Source: Brachycybe producta (lineage: Eukaryota; Arthropoda; Diplopoda; Playtdesmida; Andrognathidae). From it: a stretch of DNA of 64,000 nt. The position numbers and the translations under genes are program-made. The stretch is from the NCBI GenBank assembly GCA_036925085.1, contig JAUPFP010000023.1:1687778-1751777 (forward strand), in the 5' to 3' direction. This document shows positions 51,401 through 61,650 of the stretch, piece after piece (positions within the stretch are counted from its first letter, which is position 1; every line of letters starts with the position of its first letter). Under the pieces are notes generated by a model. That model searched no databases. It saw nothing but the letters and a program-made list of their open reading frames with translations, and had not been told where the DNA came from.

Positions 51401-54400
51401 GCCGTTCCTGTCGTCTAAAACGACCACTTATTGCAGTTCATTCAACTACACAAGGACAAATTTCCAACTACAATAGAATCCGGTTAATTTGGCCAATTTT
51501 TAATTGTGCCAAATCATGAAGAATAATATGTTTGCTTTTTAGTTACTTCACATTGGGGCAGCTGCACATTTGGGAAAAATTACCCTCGGCCTTCGGGTGC
51601 GTTTTTGCAGTCCATCTCGACCACTCGAGAACGCTCTTACTCAGTAGCAAGCTGGGTCGTGAAGATTTTGGATAAAAAAAAATGTCGACTAACCAAAAGT
51701 CTGATAAATAATCGAGAGTCTACTGTATTGTTTGTGTTTAAAATAATAACGATATGAAAAAGCGCAGAAAATAAATTAAGTAAATTAAAAATGCTTGCGA
51801 ATAATGCAAAAAAAAAGACTTTTAGAAGATTGTGAGAAAAACAACAGGAGAAGCTAATGCGGAAAAAAAGATACTACTAAAAATAATAACTATTGTATAA
51901 GCTCAGTAAGAAATAAAAAAAATACACAACAAAACTAAAATGAAAAAAAAAAAAACATCATGAAAACCGCTAAATCAGTTAATTTAATAATGTGTGCTGC
52001 GAGACATGCGGAGAGGGTTACGCCTACCTTGTCCCCCTGGGTACATACATCGGAACACACGGCCCAACTCTTCGGCCTGAATTCGACCGGCGGGAGTCAA
52101 TTCTCCGCCCCATTTTAATATCAGGACTAAAGAAGGTTCACGAGGAGAATCTGATGGAATTAAATCGTTACCTGTTATGCATGACGTTAATATAGTAATA
52201 CACGCAAGTGAGTTTTTCTTTCGACTAACCATCGTCGCTGCTAGATCGTCGAGGCCTGCCTTTTGGCTGATACTTTAGCTGCACTTTCCTGTTGATCCCG
52301 GAGAAATGACCGTACCTGAAAATCACAATTGAATTAGAAATACAGAATATAAAGCATCGAATAAGATGATGAGGGTGCAGCAAAGCATTTTAAGAATTGT
52401 AATGGAAATATGTCCTAAACAGCAAATAAACCACTAACTACAGTATACATTTAAAAAAGAAACATTTTTTGTTGGTATAACTCAATTGTATATACTTTTA
52501 AGAAAAAACAGGCCCCAAGAAAACATGATCGCAACGTCAATTGTGCATAAAGTGAGACCCATAATATATATGCAAAAAAAAAAGCGCGAAATGATAAAAA
52601 AGGTTAATTTTTTTAAGACATATAAGATTACTTTTGCAAGCAGAAAATGGGATGTGAGCATTCTATTTTGAATTCCAATTATGACATGAGTAAGCCGTTT
52701 GTAAATGAGATGACGAAAAAAGTTTAGTTACGAAATGTTTAGACAACCCAAAAGAATGTACACCGGATATTCGTATTCCGAATCAAATTAACTTTACAAA
52801 GAAAGCAGATTAGTATTGTTTTTTGTTGTTGTTTTAATGAGAACAAATAGAATTTTTTTTTAAAAGGAAGCAATGATGTGTTACCTACATCAGAGTAATG
52901 AAGAAAACACACACAAGTTATGATGCAGTACTTACATGTCCTGCAAAAGGCCACTAAAGAATGAAAAAAAAGAAAAAAAAAAAAGAAAACAAGAACTAAC
53001 TTAGTGCAAAAGGGGGAGGGGGGTCGGAGGATCAACGATGAATTGTGCATTAAATTACATTAAAAGAAGAGTTTGAAGTAGACTAGGGGTCAACCGATAC
53101 AGTGGCAAACAGATTATATCGACTCCAATAGTTAAAGGTTTTTTAATATATACAGGCGAACCCCAACTTACGAACATTACGTGTTCTTTGAAATGTCTTC
53201 GTGAGATGATTTTTTTTCATGCATTTTTAATCCTTGTCGCAGAATCGTAAAATGTTTGTAAGCGTGGGGCATTGTGTTCGTTAAATGAATTGAGTTGTAA
53301 TTTATTAGTCCCTGAAAATGTTTGTAAATATTAATTGTTCCTTTCTTGGATGTTCATAAGTTGAGGTACGTTTGTATCCGCATTTTGAATGCAGATACTT
53401 TCATTAGTGCAACAAAAATAGAGGATATAGAGGATTAAGACGATAAAACCATAAAACAACTTAGAAATCCATTAGAAATGTGTAAGGCAAAAAAAAAACT
53501 GTGCATTTCTTCAACGAAAGAAACAAGAGGCTGCAATCCAGAAAAACTATGAGTTAATTGAAGGCCAATTAATCTGGACTTCCCCTACGTAAATTTTAAA
53601 ATGAAATATGGATTACTATATCTGTTCAATTAAAGAAACTTGTTACGTTTTTTTAATTGAACAGATAGAATAATCCATATTTCATTTTACATTTTTCTAC
53701 TATTCTTTCATTTTTCGAATTAATAATGAAAGCAAATTGAGGCAAAAGGTATTGAAATGCACTTTTGTATTTATGTTATTAAATAGCACTTTTTGACAAA
53801 AAAAATTAAAAGCATCGACATTATATCCGCATCAGCCAATTATTTTTCACGAACAATCGGTAAAATAATCATTATCGATATATTGGCAAAAAATTATAGC
53901 ATCGGTCGAACCCTAAAGTAGACCAGCAGCTATCAAAGTGAGATCCACAGCATTTATAAAACAAGAGAGATTTCACGTAAAAATAATTCCAAATAAGTTA
54001 AAACTGTGGCGTCAAATCTCTTACTCTGAGCACTCTGAGTCAAGTCTTTTATTTATAAGACTTAACTACACGTCACAAGTGAGTAAAACATTAATTATAT
54101 GTATTTGACAAATGCCCTGAGATGCTTAACTGTTGATAACTACTGATTAACTAATGTCACAGTTATGGTCAAGTATATTAAGAATCAATATTTGAAAAAA
54201 AAATTCAAGTAGGTGGATTTATATTTTGTCAATAAAGAGGGTAAAATATATGCAATAGGGCCTAAAAAGCTTTTATGGAATGATAGAAAAACCAGCAATA
54301 ATTTCTATGCTTCAATTTAAAAATCCAACAGGGATTTAAAACCACAGCTGTAATCTTTAAAAGTTGCATTAATTAAAACTTACAAGCACCGTCCGCCACT

Positions 54401-57400
54401 AGACACACGTGATTTCAACCTAAAGACCACTAGTAGAACTCGATCTTCTTATTCTGCATTTCAGAGAAGCAACACTAACAAGAACTAAAAAGTGTTAGAA
54501 ACTAGAATGGTAGCTTAATCACTTAATACAATTATCTATCAAACTAAACTTTTATAGACAAAAAAACTTTTGCTTAAAGTTGGATCATTTTCAAACTGCC
54601 ATAAAAAGCTTATTTTAAAAGTTATAAATATGAAAAAATATCGTTGAGTGATTGGGCTAAAATTCTAGTTTCTTAAACACTTTCAAGTTACTTTTAATGT
54701 TGCTCCTGAAAGACAAAAATAACAAAGAGTTCACAAGGCGTTAACACTTTAAAACCGCTTTAAGAAAAAAAAATTGAAAGTGTTTTAGAAAGTAGAAGAG
54801 TAACTGAAACATATAAATATTTTCATCTTGGTATATTTTAAACATAAACTTTTAGTTTTTGGACATGAGTCACACTACTTTTATTTTTTTACTTTTAACA
54901 TAACTTGTAGTGAAAAACTAAAAACTAGAATTTGAGTATATATTATTGTAAATACACTCCTATCAACATTCAAACACCCTCAAGCGACTCATTTCCACTT
55001 CTAGTTTCTAAAACTCTTATCAATTTATATCTTAATGTTGCTTTTCAAATGCAGAATAACACAAGACTTCTTCTACTCCATTGCTGTTTTTCATTTTTCA
55101 ATGCCTCCATAATCCATTATACCATATATACCACCATTATACCTAATATTTAATTGTAGCGCAACAAGAAAATAACTAAAGTTAACTAACAAACAAATAG
55201 CAGAAACATTCTGCTAACATATTGGGGTTAAATTCAAGTAACGACTTTAATATTTTAAATTCTCAATAATAAACTAATAAGCCCATAAAAAGACAAAATG
55301 TCAAAATTTACAGAAAAGAAAAAAAAAAATCCAAACCATTCACCAACAAGAAATAAATGTGAATGAAATTGGAGTTGACTTCATAAAAAGAGAATAGAAA
55401 ATGCAACATTCACATTTCCATTTCCTGCTTGCCACTAAATTAATTAGTGCCAAAATAAATATTGTTAAAAAGCTACAAAAGCATCACAACAGAATTGAAA
55501 TAAAATACAAAAAAAAAACATCACATCGAACAAAAACGAAATTCTTATTAGTATTTACATTTCTACGCATACTCACATCTCAAGAACAGCCTTTAGTTGC
55601 TCTAGTTTCGACTTCTTTTCTTCAATTTCAGGATCTGGTTTCTGTTCAATTTCACTCAACAAATACCTTGAAATATCAAGGATCTCCTAGGGTTTTAAAA
55701 ATAAAACAGTCCCAATAAGAAAAATACTTAGTACAGTCGCCGAACTGTAACTTGAATCTTGTGTCGTCAGAATTGATCAGAAATCTAGAATTGTGTCATT
55801 TTGTCTGATAGAAAAATCATCATAACAAATGTTCTCAACAGTTTAAAACAAAAAAATTCCTGAATTACTTTCCTATTATTAAGACCATAACGTTTATGCA
55901 AATTAAAAATTCAAAAAAGTGCAAATTATTTTCAGAAAGTGTGCGTTTAATTGCAAATAGAAAATAAAATAAAAAATGCAAAATAAAGTTAAAAATTGCT
56001 TGTTTTATGCAAATCATATACTGTATTTGTAATATCTATAATAATATTGTTGAAAACAGAAACAAATAATGCATAATCATTCGGTTGTAGAAATCCTTTG
56101 CAGAGTTGTTTTTCAGACAAATTATGCAATTGTATGCTAATTTCCAAAAAATTATGCAATTTGTGCATTTTTATTTTTGATTAAGGTGGCTGAATAGATA
56201 TTTTATTTTCATCCCCTCGGACTCATGAAACGTCAATGGAAAAACCAAAAAAACAGGTCATTTTCAAAATGTTATAAAATGTTTATTTTTTAAGATACTG
56301 CCATGAAAAAACTTCTAATATAATCTTTTACCATTCCAGTTTTGAAAACAATCACAATTTTTTCATATTTTCAAATTTTACAAAAACGTCTAAGAAGCCA
56401 CAGCAATGGTACCGTCCAAAAAGACAAAAGCAAAATAAGTAATCTATTCAGCCACCTTAAACTGTTTATTATTGCATGTATAGCCGTTATCTGTCATTGT
56501 AGTATACTAAAAAGGAGCTGGAACCTAGATTATTGGTTTTGATCTTAGGTTTTGTCCCTTTTATGAGGTAAAATGACAATTCTAATTTTTTGACGTCACA
56601 AGCTTTAATTACAGTGCGGCGATCTGCAACAAACTAAAATTCAACTAACTTACTTGTAACTGTTTCGGTTTTTTTAATTTAACATGGCTATCCTTAAAAC
56701 CGTCATATTTCTCAAATATTTCAAAAAACCTTCAAATGCAGAAAGAAGAAAACAATCTTTGTAGACCTTTTCATAAAATAAAATCGTAACAATAAAATTC
56801 GTACTTTGGATGTTTCACTTCCATTTTCATCTTCTGCTTTGGTGTTCTATCACCGTGTCTAATGACAGCAACAACACAACGTAATTCCATCCTACTTGTG
56901 CAGAAAAAATTCCGTACAAATTTCCGAAAAAAAAAGTTATAATTCACATTGTACCGAAAACCTCACATTTTTCCAAAAGTAGTTGGAACAATCGGTGGGT
57001 CGTCAAGCTGAAAGGGCATCGACCAAGGAATATGAAGTTGTGGGGCTAATTCTCTCAAAATCATATTCCTAAAACAAATGTGATGTTAAACTTATACACT
57101 ATTAATTTTAAAAACAAACGATTTCAAAACTAACCCAAGTATTTTAGCACAATCATCATAATACTTCATAGAATTTTTAACAAAACTAAAGCCATTCACA
57201 TCACAAACGTAAGATTTTCCATTTGCGCGCAAAAGGTCAAAGCCACAAACGGTTTGCTAAGAAATGAAAAAGGTTAATTAGCCCCAAAACGATCGAGCGT
57301 TCATCAAATCGAATAATACCTTAAAAGCAAGGCACACTTGACGAGCAATAAGTTTCTCGGCATTATTTAAAATGACCGGATAACGTATCTCTTTACCCTC

Positions 57401-60400
57401 ACTATCCCTTTCTACTTTACCGTCTAGTGCCGGAGACTTACGAGCTTCGGCGTGAGCATAATCGGGACCAACCGTATAAACCTAAAGACAAATCCAAGCA
57501 ATTAAAATTCCTACGATGCTCACAAGAAAATTAAAGCGTGATTTTCGAATTCTGGTTATTCTTCGTTTTAGAAATTTAAAAAACTAGAATGGCGTTGTAA
57601 CCCAATTAAAACCAATCGAAGAAAAATACCCGGCTAAATAATTTAGGCGGCATGAACACACGTTCGGTCTTTTTAGCCCACTCAACCAACTTTGTTATCA
57701 TTAGGAGTTTTTTCATAGTTATTTTAAATCATTTTCAGTTTTTTTTTTCGAATAACAAAAACGCAACCGTTTTATATGTTAATTTCTATAGACACAAATA
57801 TGTAAAAATTAAATTAGGCCGAAATCATTAATGCCAAGGTTTAAAATTCCATAATCACTTCTATTAATTAGCTATTTTCCATATCTAGTTGCTTATTTTT
57901 TATGTTGATGTCTTTAAAAAATAAACTTTCTTAAGAAAATTTACGAAAAACACAGTTTTTAATTATACTTTTTACAATAATAAAAAAGCTCATTTTAATA
58001 GCTATCAATATGGAAATATCCTTAAATAATTGAGCTACTCTTGTAGTTTCGAAAACGCTTTCAAGATACTCTTAATTTTGCTCTTAAAAGCCAGAATAAC
58101 CATAGTTCAAAAAAACGTTTCCATTTTAAACGCATCTCCTCTTTTCTCAAAAACCATAATATTAAAAAAAAAAAAAAAACTAAATACTTTGACGTCTGTT
58201 CCGTCAGTTGGCATAAAATCTTCATAAATATAGGAACCTGTTTTACGTATACGACTTTCGGGAGAATAGACGCTGCTACGACTTCCGATCTGTCGATTTT
58301 TAAAGGATAAATTCGAATTAAAGTCGACTCGTAATTTTTCTTGTGAGTAAACCAGATAAACCTTTCGAAACAGACGCTGGCTACCACCGCCCGCAGACGT
58401 CGGATAGTAAATATAAATATTATGATCTTCTGCCGACACGGGTTTTTCAACAAACGGTTTATTAAACACTTCTCCTTTGACTTCGACGTGATCGTCACCT
58501 TCAACGAGATCGTCGTTACCTTAAAAAATGACGATAAAGTAAGTTCCAAAAAAAGACTGAAGAAAACCATCGTTTTACCTCTCGTTTCGGACGTATCACG
58601 ATCGAGGATAGCGAACCTCGGAAGTTCGATACCCTCTTGCTTCAATATAGAGTAGACTCTACGTCTGTCTTGTATGTCATACTGCATATGAAGGTCATTA
58701 ATTATGAAAGGTCGAACGAGATTTGAATAAGCAACGGCTTTGTCGAGAGGAAACCCTTTCGAGTGAAAAGATATTAGACAGTCACAGATTGGCCAATTTT
58801 CAACTGGTTCCTGCAATAATTTAATTAAGCAATTTTTAGAACCATTTTAATAAAAAAAGACGTCCAGAGAAACGATAAAACGTACCTTTAGGATGACATC
58901 TTCCGAAAACACGATAGCATGAATGTATTCGAACTCTTCAAGTCTCGTGAGAATCTCTCGCATCGGCTTCGATCGTGATTTTTTCTCCATTGCACAGATG
59001 CCAACGATAACTTGTTTCGTTCCCAAATCATTATTTCCGCAAGGATCATACTCTCCACCCTGTTATAAGGAATGTGCAAAATTCAAACAGCTGTACACAT
59101 TTCAAACGATTACATCTCATATGACGATGAGAGTTTTGAGATGAAGAGGCTAGCTATTAGGATATTACAATAGACTACCGACTGTGTCGCAGAGACCAAA
59201 TTAACATCCTCCACCGTAAGTTTACTAAACAAATGACTAATAGTAGAATTAAATTCAATTTTCTCTCATACAGTGGAGGAAGGCCGACGAGGGCCGAGTG
59301 TTTCAGTGTTTTGTGTCCTAAAAACCAAATTAATATCCGCAACCGAAATCATACTCCAACGACATTATCTAGAAACATTGCTAGCCTCCACCATCAAAGC
59401 TCGTCATTGTTTGTGATAGAACCGTTTGATATGGAATCGTTTCTGAACACACCATTCAAACAGCAACTTCTGCTTGTCAATTTAAATAAAAACAAATTAT
59501 TGATTCCAAGGTAACAAAATATATATATATATACGAAACTGTGAGAAACATCTTCGATTGAGTTAATTTGTTAGCGCTAAACTGAATAAATGCTAATTTG
59601 TATTATTTAAAAAACAAATCAAATTGGTATGGGGAAAAAAACTTAAATTATCGAAAATTTTGTTAGAAAGTAGAATAATAAATGGTTATGTAAAAAGTAT
59701 TTTCATGATATCTTTAAAAAAACTTTTTATAGTATTTTGAAAATATTTACGTTGTAATTTGTAGGTAAAAACGAACATTTAATTGTTTTTCACAACATCA
59801 CCATCATTCCATTGACCACACCCCGTCCCCAGCGGGGTCGGTCAAGGATGACAATGACGAGATGTGCTTTATGACCGGCTGCCCAGGCCTGCCTGACGTC
59901 TACTCCCCGCAATAACGGAAAAATAATGAAAGACAAACAAAACCATCATGACTCAACCGGGATTCGAACCCGGTAGCCCCAGCATCAACAGCAGAAGCTG
60001 ACTCCCCTGCGCCACAACCTACCGAGGCGTTGGTGTTGTTGGTTTTCACAACAAATTATATAAATATTGATAATTTTCAAGATGTCATAAAAAGTTTATT
60101 GTTATATTATTTTTTTCATAATTAAAAAAATGCTTTCAGTATATTTATATACTAATCTACTTCCTAACAAACTTTAAATTTATTTTACAAATTATACAAT
60201 ACGCCTTATTAGCCCTTATTCGGTTTAGCCCTTATTAACCATGCAACAAGATGCTAAATATTATCAATTAATTACATTTAAAAAAAATGATACAATAAAT
60301 TCTTATCATAGCGCCATATACATTAGAAAAACAATTAAAACAATAATACCATTTGTGTCTCTGTATAATCTTCATCTGGTTCTATGATTTCGGGCATCGA

Positions 60401-60424
60401 AAGAGACACATTTTGATCAGCCAT
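39405..60424 (-). CDS. PPIP5K: Inositol hexakisphosphate and diphosphoinositol-pentakisphosphate kinase, 1,288 aa isoform
   Basis: Bifunctional cytosolic enzyme: the N-terminal ATP-grasp kinase makes 1-diphospho inositol pyrophosphates (1-InsP7, InsP8), the histidine-phosphatase domain removes the 1-beta phosphate. 27 exons: 60350-60424, 58886-59059, 58579-58810, 58362-58519, 58188-58289, 57320-57481, 57135-57256, 56967-57068, 56805-56891, 56654-56729, 55577-55686, 52230-52315, 52028-52171, 50182-50303, 49438-49550, 49147-49355, 48543-48769, 48335-48474, 48158-48272, 47980-48087, 47470-47589, 47229-47390, 46891-47149, 45746-45877, 41117-41245, 40837-41055, 39405-39586 (3,867 nt, all phases close). 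Start ATG at 60424 ([20 protein letters not shown]). Similarity to vertebrate PPIP5K1/2 is high in both domains and persists in the C-terminal [14 protein letters not shown] and [18 protein letters not shown] motifs. Identification is secure. Confidence 0.95.
39622..40520. mobile_element. Family C MITE with nested element, PPIP5K intron 26
   Basis: The left end ACCCGTTTAACACGAAAACG is answered at the right by ATTTCGTGTTAAACGGTTTC, matching the ends of 7547-8107. A different element (39688-39870) is inserted near the left end. Confidence 0.65.
39688..39870. mobile_element. TA-flanked MITE with CAGTAACTCCT termini, nested
   Basis: TACAGTAACTCCTCAAATTA at the left, GCAGGAGTTACTGTTA at the right. 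About 12 bp of perfect terminal inverted repeat flanked by TA. Tc1/mariner-like by termini. Confidence 0.7.
42725..42865. mobile_element. Short family C MITE
   Basis: Left GAGAAAAACTTTTTAACACG, right CATTTCGTGTTAAACGTTTT; inverted repeat of about 25 bp in a 140-bp unit. Confidence 0.65.
43517..43953. mobile_element. TTAA-flanked MITE, family A
   Basis: TTAATGTGGCTTTATAAATA at the left, ATCTATAAAGCCACCTTAA at the right, TTAA on both sides. Subterminal ATTTTGTTTTCGTCCCTCC and the inverted GGAGGAAAAAAAGCAAAATA. Confidence 0.78.
43965..44300. mobile_element. Palindromic MITE, family B
   Basis: Contains GAACACTGGTTATTCTAAG and GTGTGTTAGAAACTAGAACA at the left and AATGACCAGTGTTCAAGAGA at the right. 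Immediately follows the family A copy. Confidence 0.75.
44778..45121. mobile_element. Palindromic MITE, family B
   Basis: CTGATGTTTTATGAACAGGT and TCTGGTTATTCTGCGTTTCA at the left; CATCTAGTTTCTAAAACACC and TCCGAGATTCGTTTACACTT at the right. Confidence 0.78.
45961..46102. mobile_element. Short TA-type MITE
   Basis: TACAGGCAAACTCTGTTATA at the left, with inverted match TTATAGCAGAGTTGTC at the right. CAGG start after TA suggests a mariner-like origin. Lies upstream of PPIP5K exon 24 (in intron 23). Confidence 0.6.
46107..46665. mobile_element. MITE, family A, with degenerate left end
   Basis: GTGACTGAATAGATAATTAT and CGGCGCCACTGCAGTGGCTA at the left match the 30841 copy; ATATTCAACCACCTTAA ends the right side. 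The interior carries a long hairpin (GTTTACGTTTTTTCATG and its near-complement). Confidence 0.7.
48808..49140. mobile_element. Family B MITE beside PPIP5K exon 16
   Basis: CTAAGGTGGGTTTAAAGTGT and CTCGAACTCTGATGCTTCTG at the left; GCTACCGTTCTAGTCTCTAA and AAGAGTTCAGAAATCCGCTA at the right. Its right end abuts the GTACATTTTTAAA donor of exon 16. Confidence 0.72.
49600..50115. repeat. Unclassified GGGC-rich dispersed repeat in PPIP5K intron 14
   Basis: Recurring words GGGCTTTGTGGGCCTGG, AAAGCCCACTGAT, GGTGGGCCTCGTAAGC and GGTGGGCTGG in a GC-richer block, unlike its surroundings. No clear termini. Possibly a decayed transposon. Confidence 0.4.
50304..51124. other. Left part of PPIP5K intron 13, no gene
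   Basis: AT-rich; includes a (GT)n microsatellite near 50530. No element termini recognised. Confidence 0.4.
51125..51726. mobile_element. pogo/Tigger-like MITE, 600 bp
   Basis: TACAGTAGAATCTCGGAATA at the left and ATAATCGAGAGTCTACTGTA at the right, with TA outside the CAGTAGA termini as in pogo-type transposons. A second terminus-like word (ACAATAGAATCCGGTTAATT) lies inside at 51474, suggesting a nested or composite copy. No transposase ORF. Confidence 0.75.
53151..53376. mobile_element. Short TA-type MITE
   Basis: TACAGGCGAACCCCAACTTA at the left and its inverted partner TAAGTTGAGGTACGTTTGTA at the right; about 25 bp of imperfect terminal inverted repeat, 226 bp overall. Confidence 0.68.
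53599..53688. repeat. Strong hairpin, ~36-bp arms
   Basis: AAAATGAAATATGGATTACT..CTGTTCAATTAAA at the left, TTAATTGAACAGAT..AATCCATATTTCATTTTA at the right, with one or two mismatches and a ~17-nt loop. Confidence 0.88.
54435..55075. mobile_element. Two adjacent family B MITEs
   Basis: First copy about 54435-54765 (AACTCGATCTTCTTATTCTG, GTGTTAGAAACTAGAATGGT; right AACAAAGAGTTCACAAGGCG). Second about 54765-55075 (GTGTTTTAGAAAGTAGAAGA; right CACTTCTAGTTTCTAAAACT). The second is less complete. Confidence 0.7.
56181..56460. mobile_element. TTAA-flanked MITE, family A, best-preserved termini
   Basis: TTAAGGTGGCTGAATAGATA at the left and TCTATTCAGCCACCTTAA at the right: 16 bp of perfect terminal inverted repeat flanked by TTAA; 280 bp overall. 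Located between PPIP5K exons 10 and 11. Confidence 0.85.
57135..59059 (-). other. PPIP5K ATP-grasp kinase domain (exons 2-7)
   Basis: Starts with [18 protein letters not shown] (about residue 40) and runs to about residue 340. Conserved blocks include [53 protein letters not shown] with the nucleotide-binding lysines, [52 protein letters not shown], and the Mg/ATP-binding [20 protein letters not shown]. All hallmark residues of the active kinase that I know are present. Confidence 0.93.
57530..58125. mobile_element. Expanded or interrupted family B MITE in PPIP5K intron 5
   Basis: Left-arm words GATTTTCGAATTCTGGTTAT and AAAAAACTAGAATGGCG at 57540-57595; right-arm words TTGTAGTTTCGAAAACGCTT and AGAATAACCATAGTTCAAAA at 58040-58110. 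The 400 bp between are longer than usual for the family. Confidence 0.6.
59655..60175. mobile_element. Family B/A-type MITE interrupted by a SINE
   Basis: Left half TTTTGTTAGAAAGTAGAATA and AAAGTATTTTCATGATATCT; right half TTTTCAAGATGTCATAAAAA and the AGTATATTTATATACTAATC palindrome, then CCTAACAAACTTTAAA. The halves are separated by the SINE at 59798-60042. Confidence 0.65.
59798..60042 (-). mobile_element. tRNA-derived SINE, ~245 bp
   Basis: Reading the minus strand, the head carries an RNA polymerase III box A (TGGCGCAGGGG, 60014-60004) and a perfect box B (GGTTCGAATCC, 59970-59960) inside a T-arm stem CCGGG/CCCGG. The acceptor stem does not pair, so this is not a functional tRNA. A GC-rich tRNA-unrelated body follows to about 59798. 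Flanking direct repeats TTTTCACAACA (59787-59797 and 60043-60053) are a target-site duplication, indicating LINE-mediated insertion. Confidence 0.85.
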
Positions 60425-60981
60425 AATTAAAGTAATACAATAACAACAAAAACCTGAAATTAAACCAACAAAAAAAAAAGAAAAAACAAACAAAAACAAA
60501 AAAAAAATTTGCAATAAAATAAAATAAATACTTTTTTAAAGTTAAATTTCAAACTGATATGCAAACCACATTCAAAATTAAAATCAATGCTTTGAAATAA
60601 GATAAAACGTCGGTATTTAAAGTAAATTTACGTAAGGAACACAAAAAGAGAAATGAAAAGAAAGAAAGAATGAAAGAAAAAGATAAGGTAACCTATATCC
60701 TTAAGGTACAAATTGATAATGTTCATATTTTCACCTGGAAGCCTTGGAACAATTTCTTTTTTTTTTTAGAACTCAATTTCAACATTTAACTGGAGGCGAT
60801 TTGAAAATAATCATGCAAAAAAAAATGCAAACGCTGTTCTCCGAAAATAAAAGTGCAAATTTACCAACTTTTAACAATGAGTCCGGTTCCGCAAAGTAAA
60901 AAAAAAATTACTGTCAACAGAAAGTAACTGTCAGTTAAGTTCCTTTTAGTTACGTTACTACGATCGAATTACTTTAAAGAT

Positions 60982-61273
60982 CCGCTTCACAAGGAACACT
61001 TTGTGTCGCCACAAGAACTATTCGTTTTTAGCAGAAAATTGATCACTATGTGGAATCTTATGGATGTTCACATAAAACACCGCCACCGTTATTATCTGCA
61101 CCACCGCGGCGAGGAGTGTTCGAGTACAGCCACAAGTGACGAACTCCGACTGTTTGTTTATAAAGATCAACGTAATTTCATTGTTTACAACGGTGGCCCG
61201 TGTGAAGCACGCCATGTCTACCGCTGCATGGTGACACAAAAGTGGCGACACACGGGTGTATTGTGTTAAGCGG
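60982..61273. mobile_element. 292-bp MITE with ~31-bp terminal inverted repeats
   Basis: CCGCTTCACAAGGAACACTT..GTGTCGCCAC at the left and GTGGCGACACACGGGTGT..GTGTTAAGCGG at the right. The GC-richer interior is open in one frame on each strand (88 and 77 codons), probably by chance. It sits between the two alternative PPIP5K first exons and is directly followed by a family B copy. Confidence 0.72.
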
Positions 61274-61274
61274 C

Positions 61275-61650
61275 TCTAAGATGTTTTATTAACAGCTGAT
61301 TGTCGAACTCTGGTTATTCTGCATTTCAGGAGAAACATTAATGAGAAATTGCAAGTGTTTTATAAACTAGAACGGCAGCTGAATCACTTCATTGTATTCT
61401 CATATTGATAATATCTTTCAAAATAAACTTTATACAAGCAAAAGTTTAAAATATCGTCTGTTTAAAGTTGGGTCATTTTCAAACTGACATAAAAAGCTTA
61501 TTTTGCAAGACACAATATATGTAATTCCCTTAAGTGATTGAGCTACCCTTCTAGTTTCTAAAACACTTTCAATGTTACCACTCAATGTTTTGCTCATGAA
61601 AAACAAAATAAGTAGAATTTTCGAATGGCGTTATTTATACTTTAGCACTG
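61275..61650. mobile_element. Palindromic MITE, family B
   Basis: TAAGATGTTTTATTAACAGC, GAACTCTGGTTATTCTGCAT and GTGTTTTATAAACTAGAACG at the left; CTACCCTTCTAGTTTCTAAA and AGTAGAATTTTCGAATGGCG at the right. Confidence 0.8.

Larger units (their letters stand above)
52316..55576. other. 3.3-kb PPIP5K intron 11 with several elements
   Basis: Contains a mariner-like MITE (53151-53376), a strong hairpin (53599-53688) and two adjacent family B copies (54435-55075). 52316-53150 and 53690-54430 show no gene; an imperfect G-rich patch lies near 53010. Confidence 0.55.
47980..56891 (-). other. PPIP5K histidine-acid-phosphatase domain (exons 9-20)
   Basis: Opens with [20 protein letters not shown] at about residue 377; RHGDRTP is the phosphatase signature carrying the phospho-acceptor His. 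It continues through [64 protein letters not shown], and [19 protein letters not shown], whose SESH(I/V)H is the second catalytic motif. It ends near EDPTK at about residue 888. Introns inside the domain reach 3.3 kb because of repeats. Confidence 0.93.

Noticed and set aside
59955-60030. Intact tRNA gene
   Set aside because: Box A and box B and the T-arm are good, but the acceptor stem does not pair, and the unit has a SINE body and target duplication.
61003-61269. Small protein gene of 88 codons (plus) or 77 codons (minus)
   Set aside because: Both frames lie wholly inside an element with 31-bp terminal inverted repeats and have no recognised domain; treated as chance open frames of a MITE.
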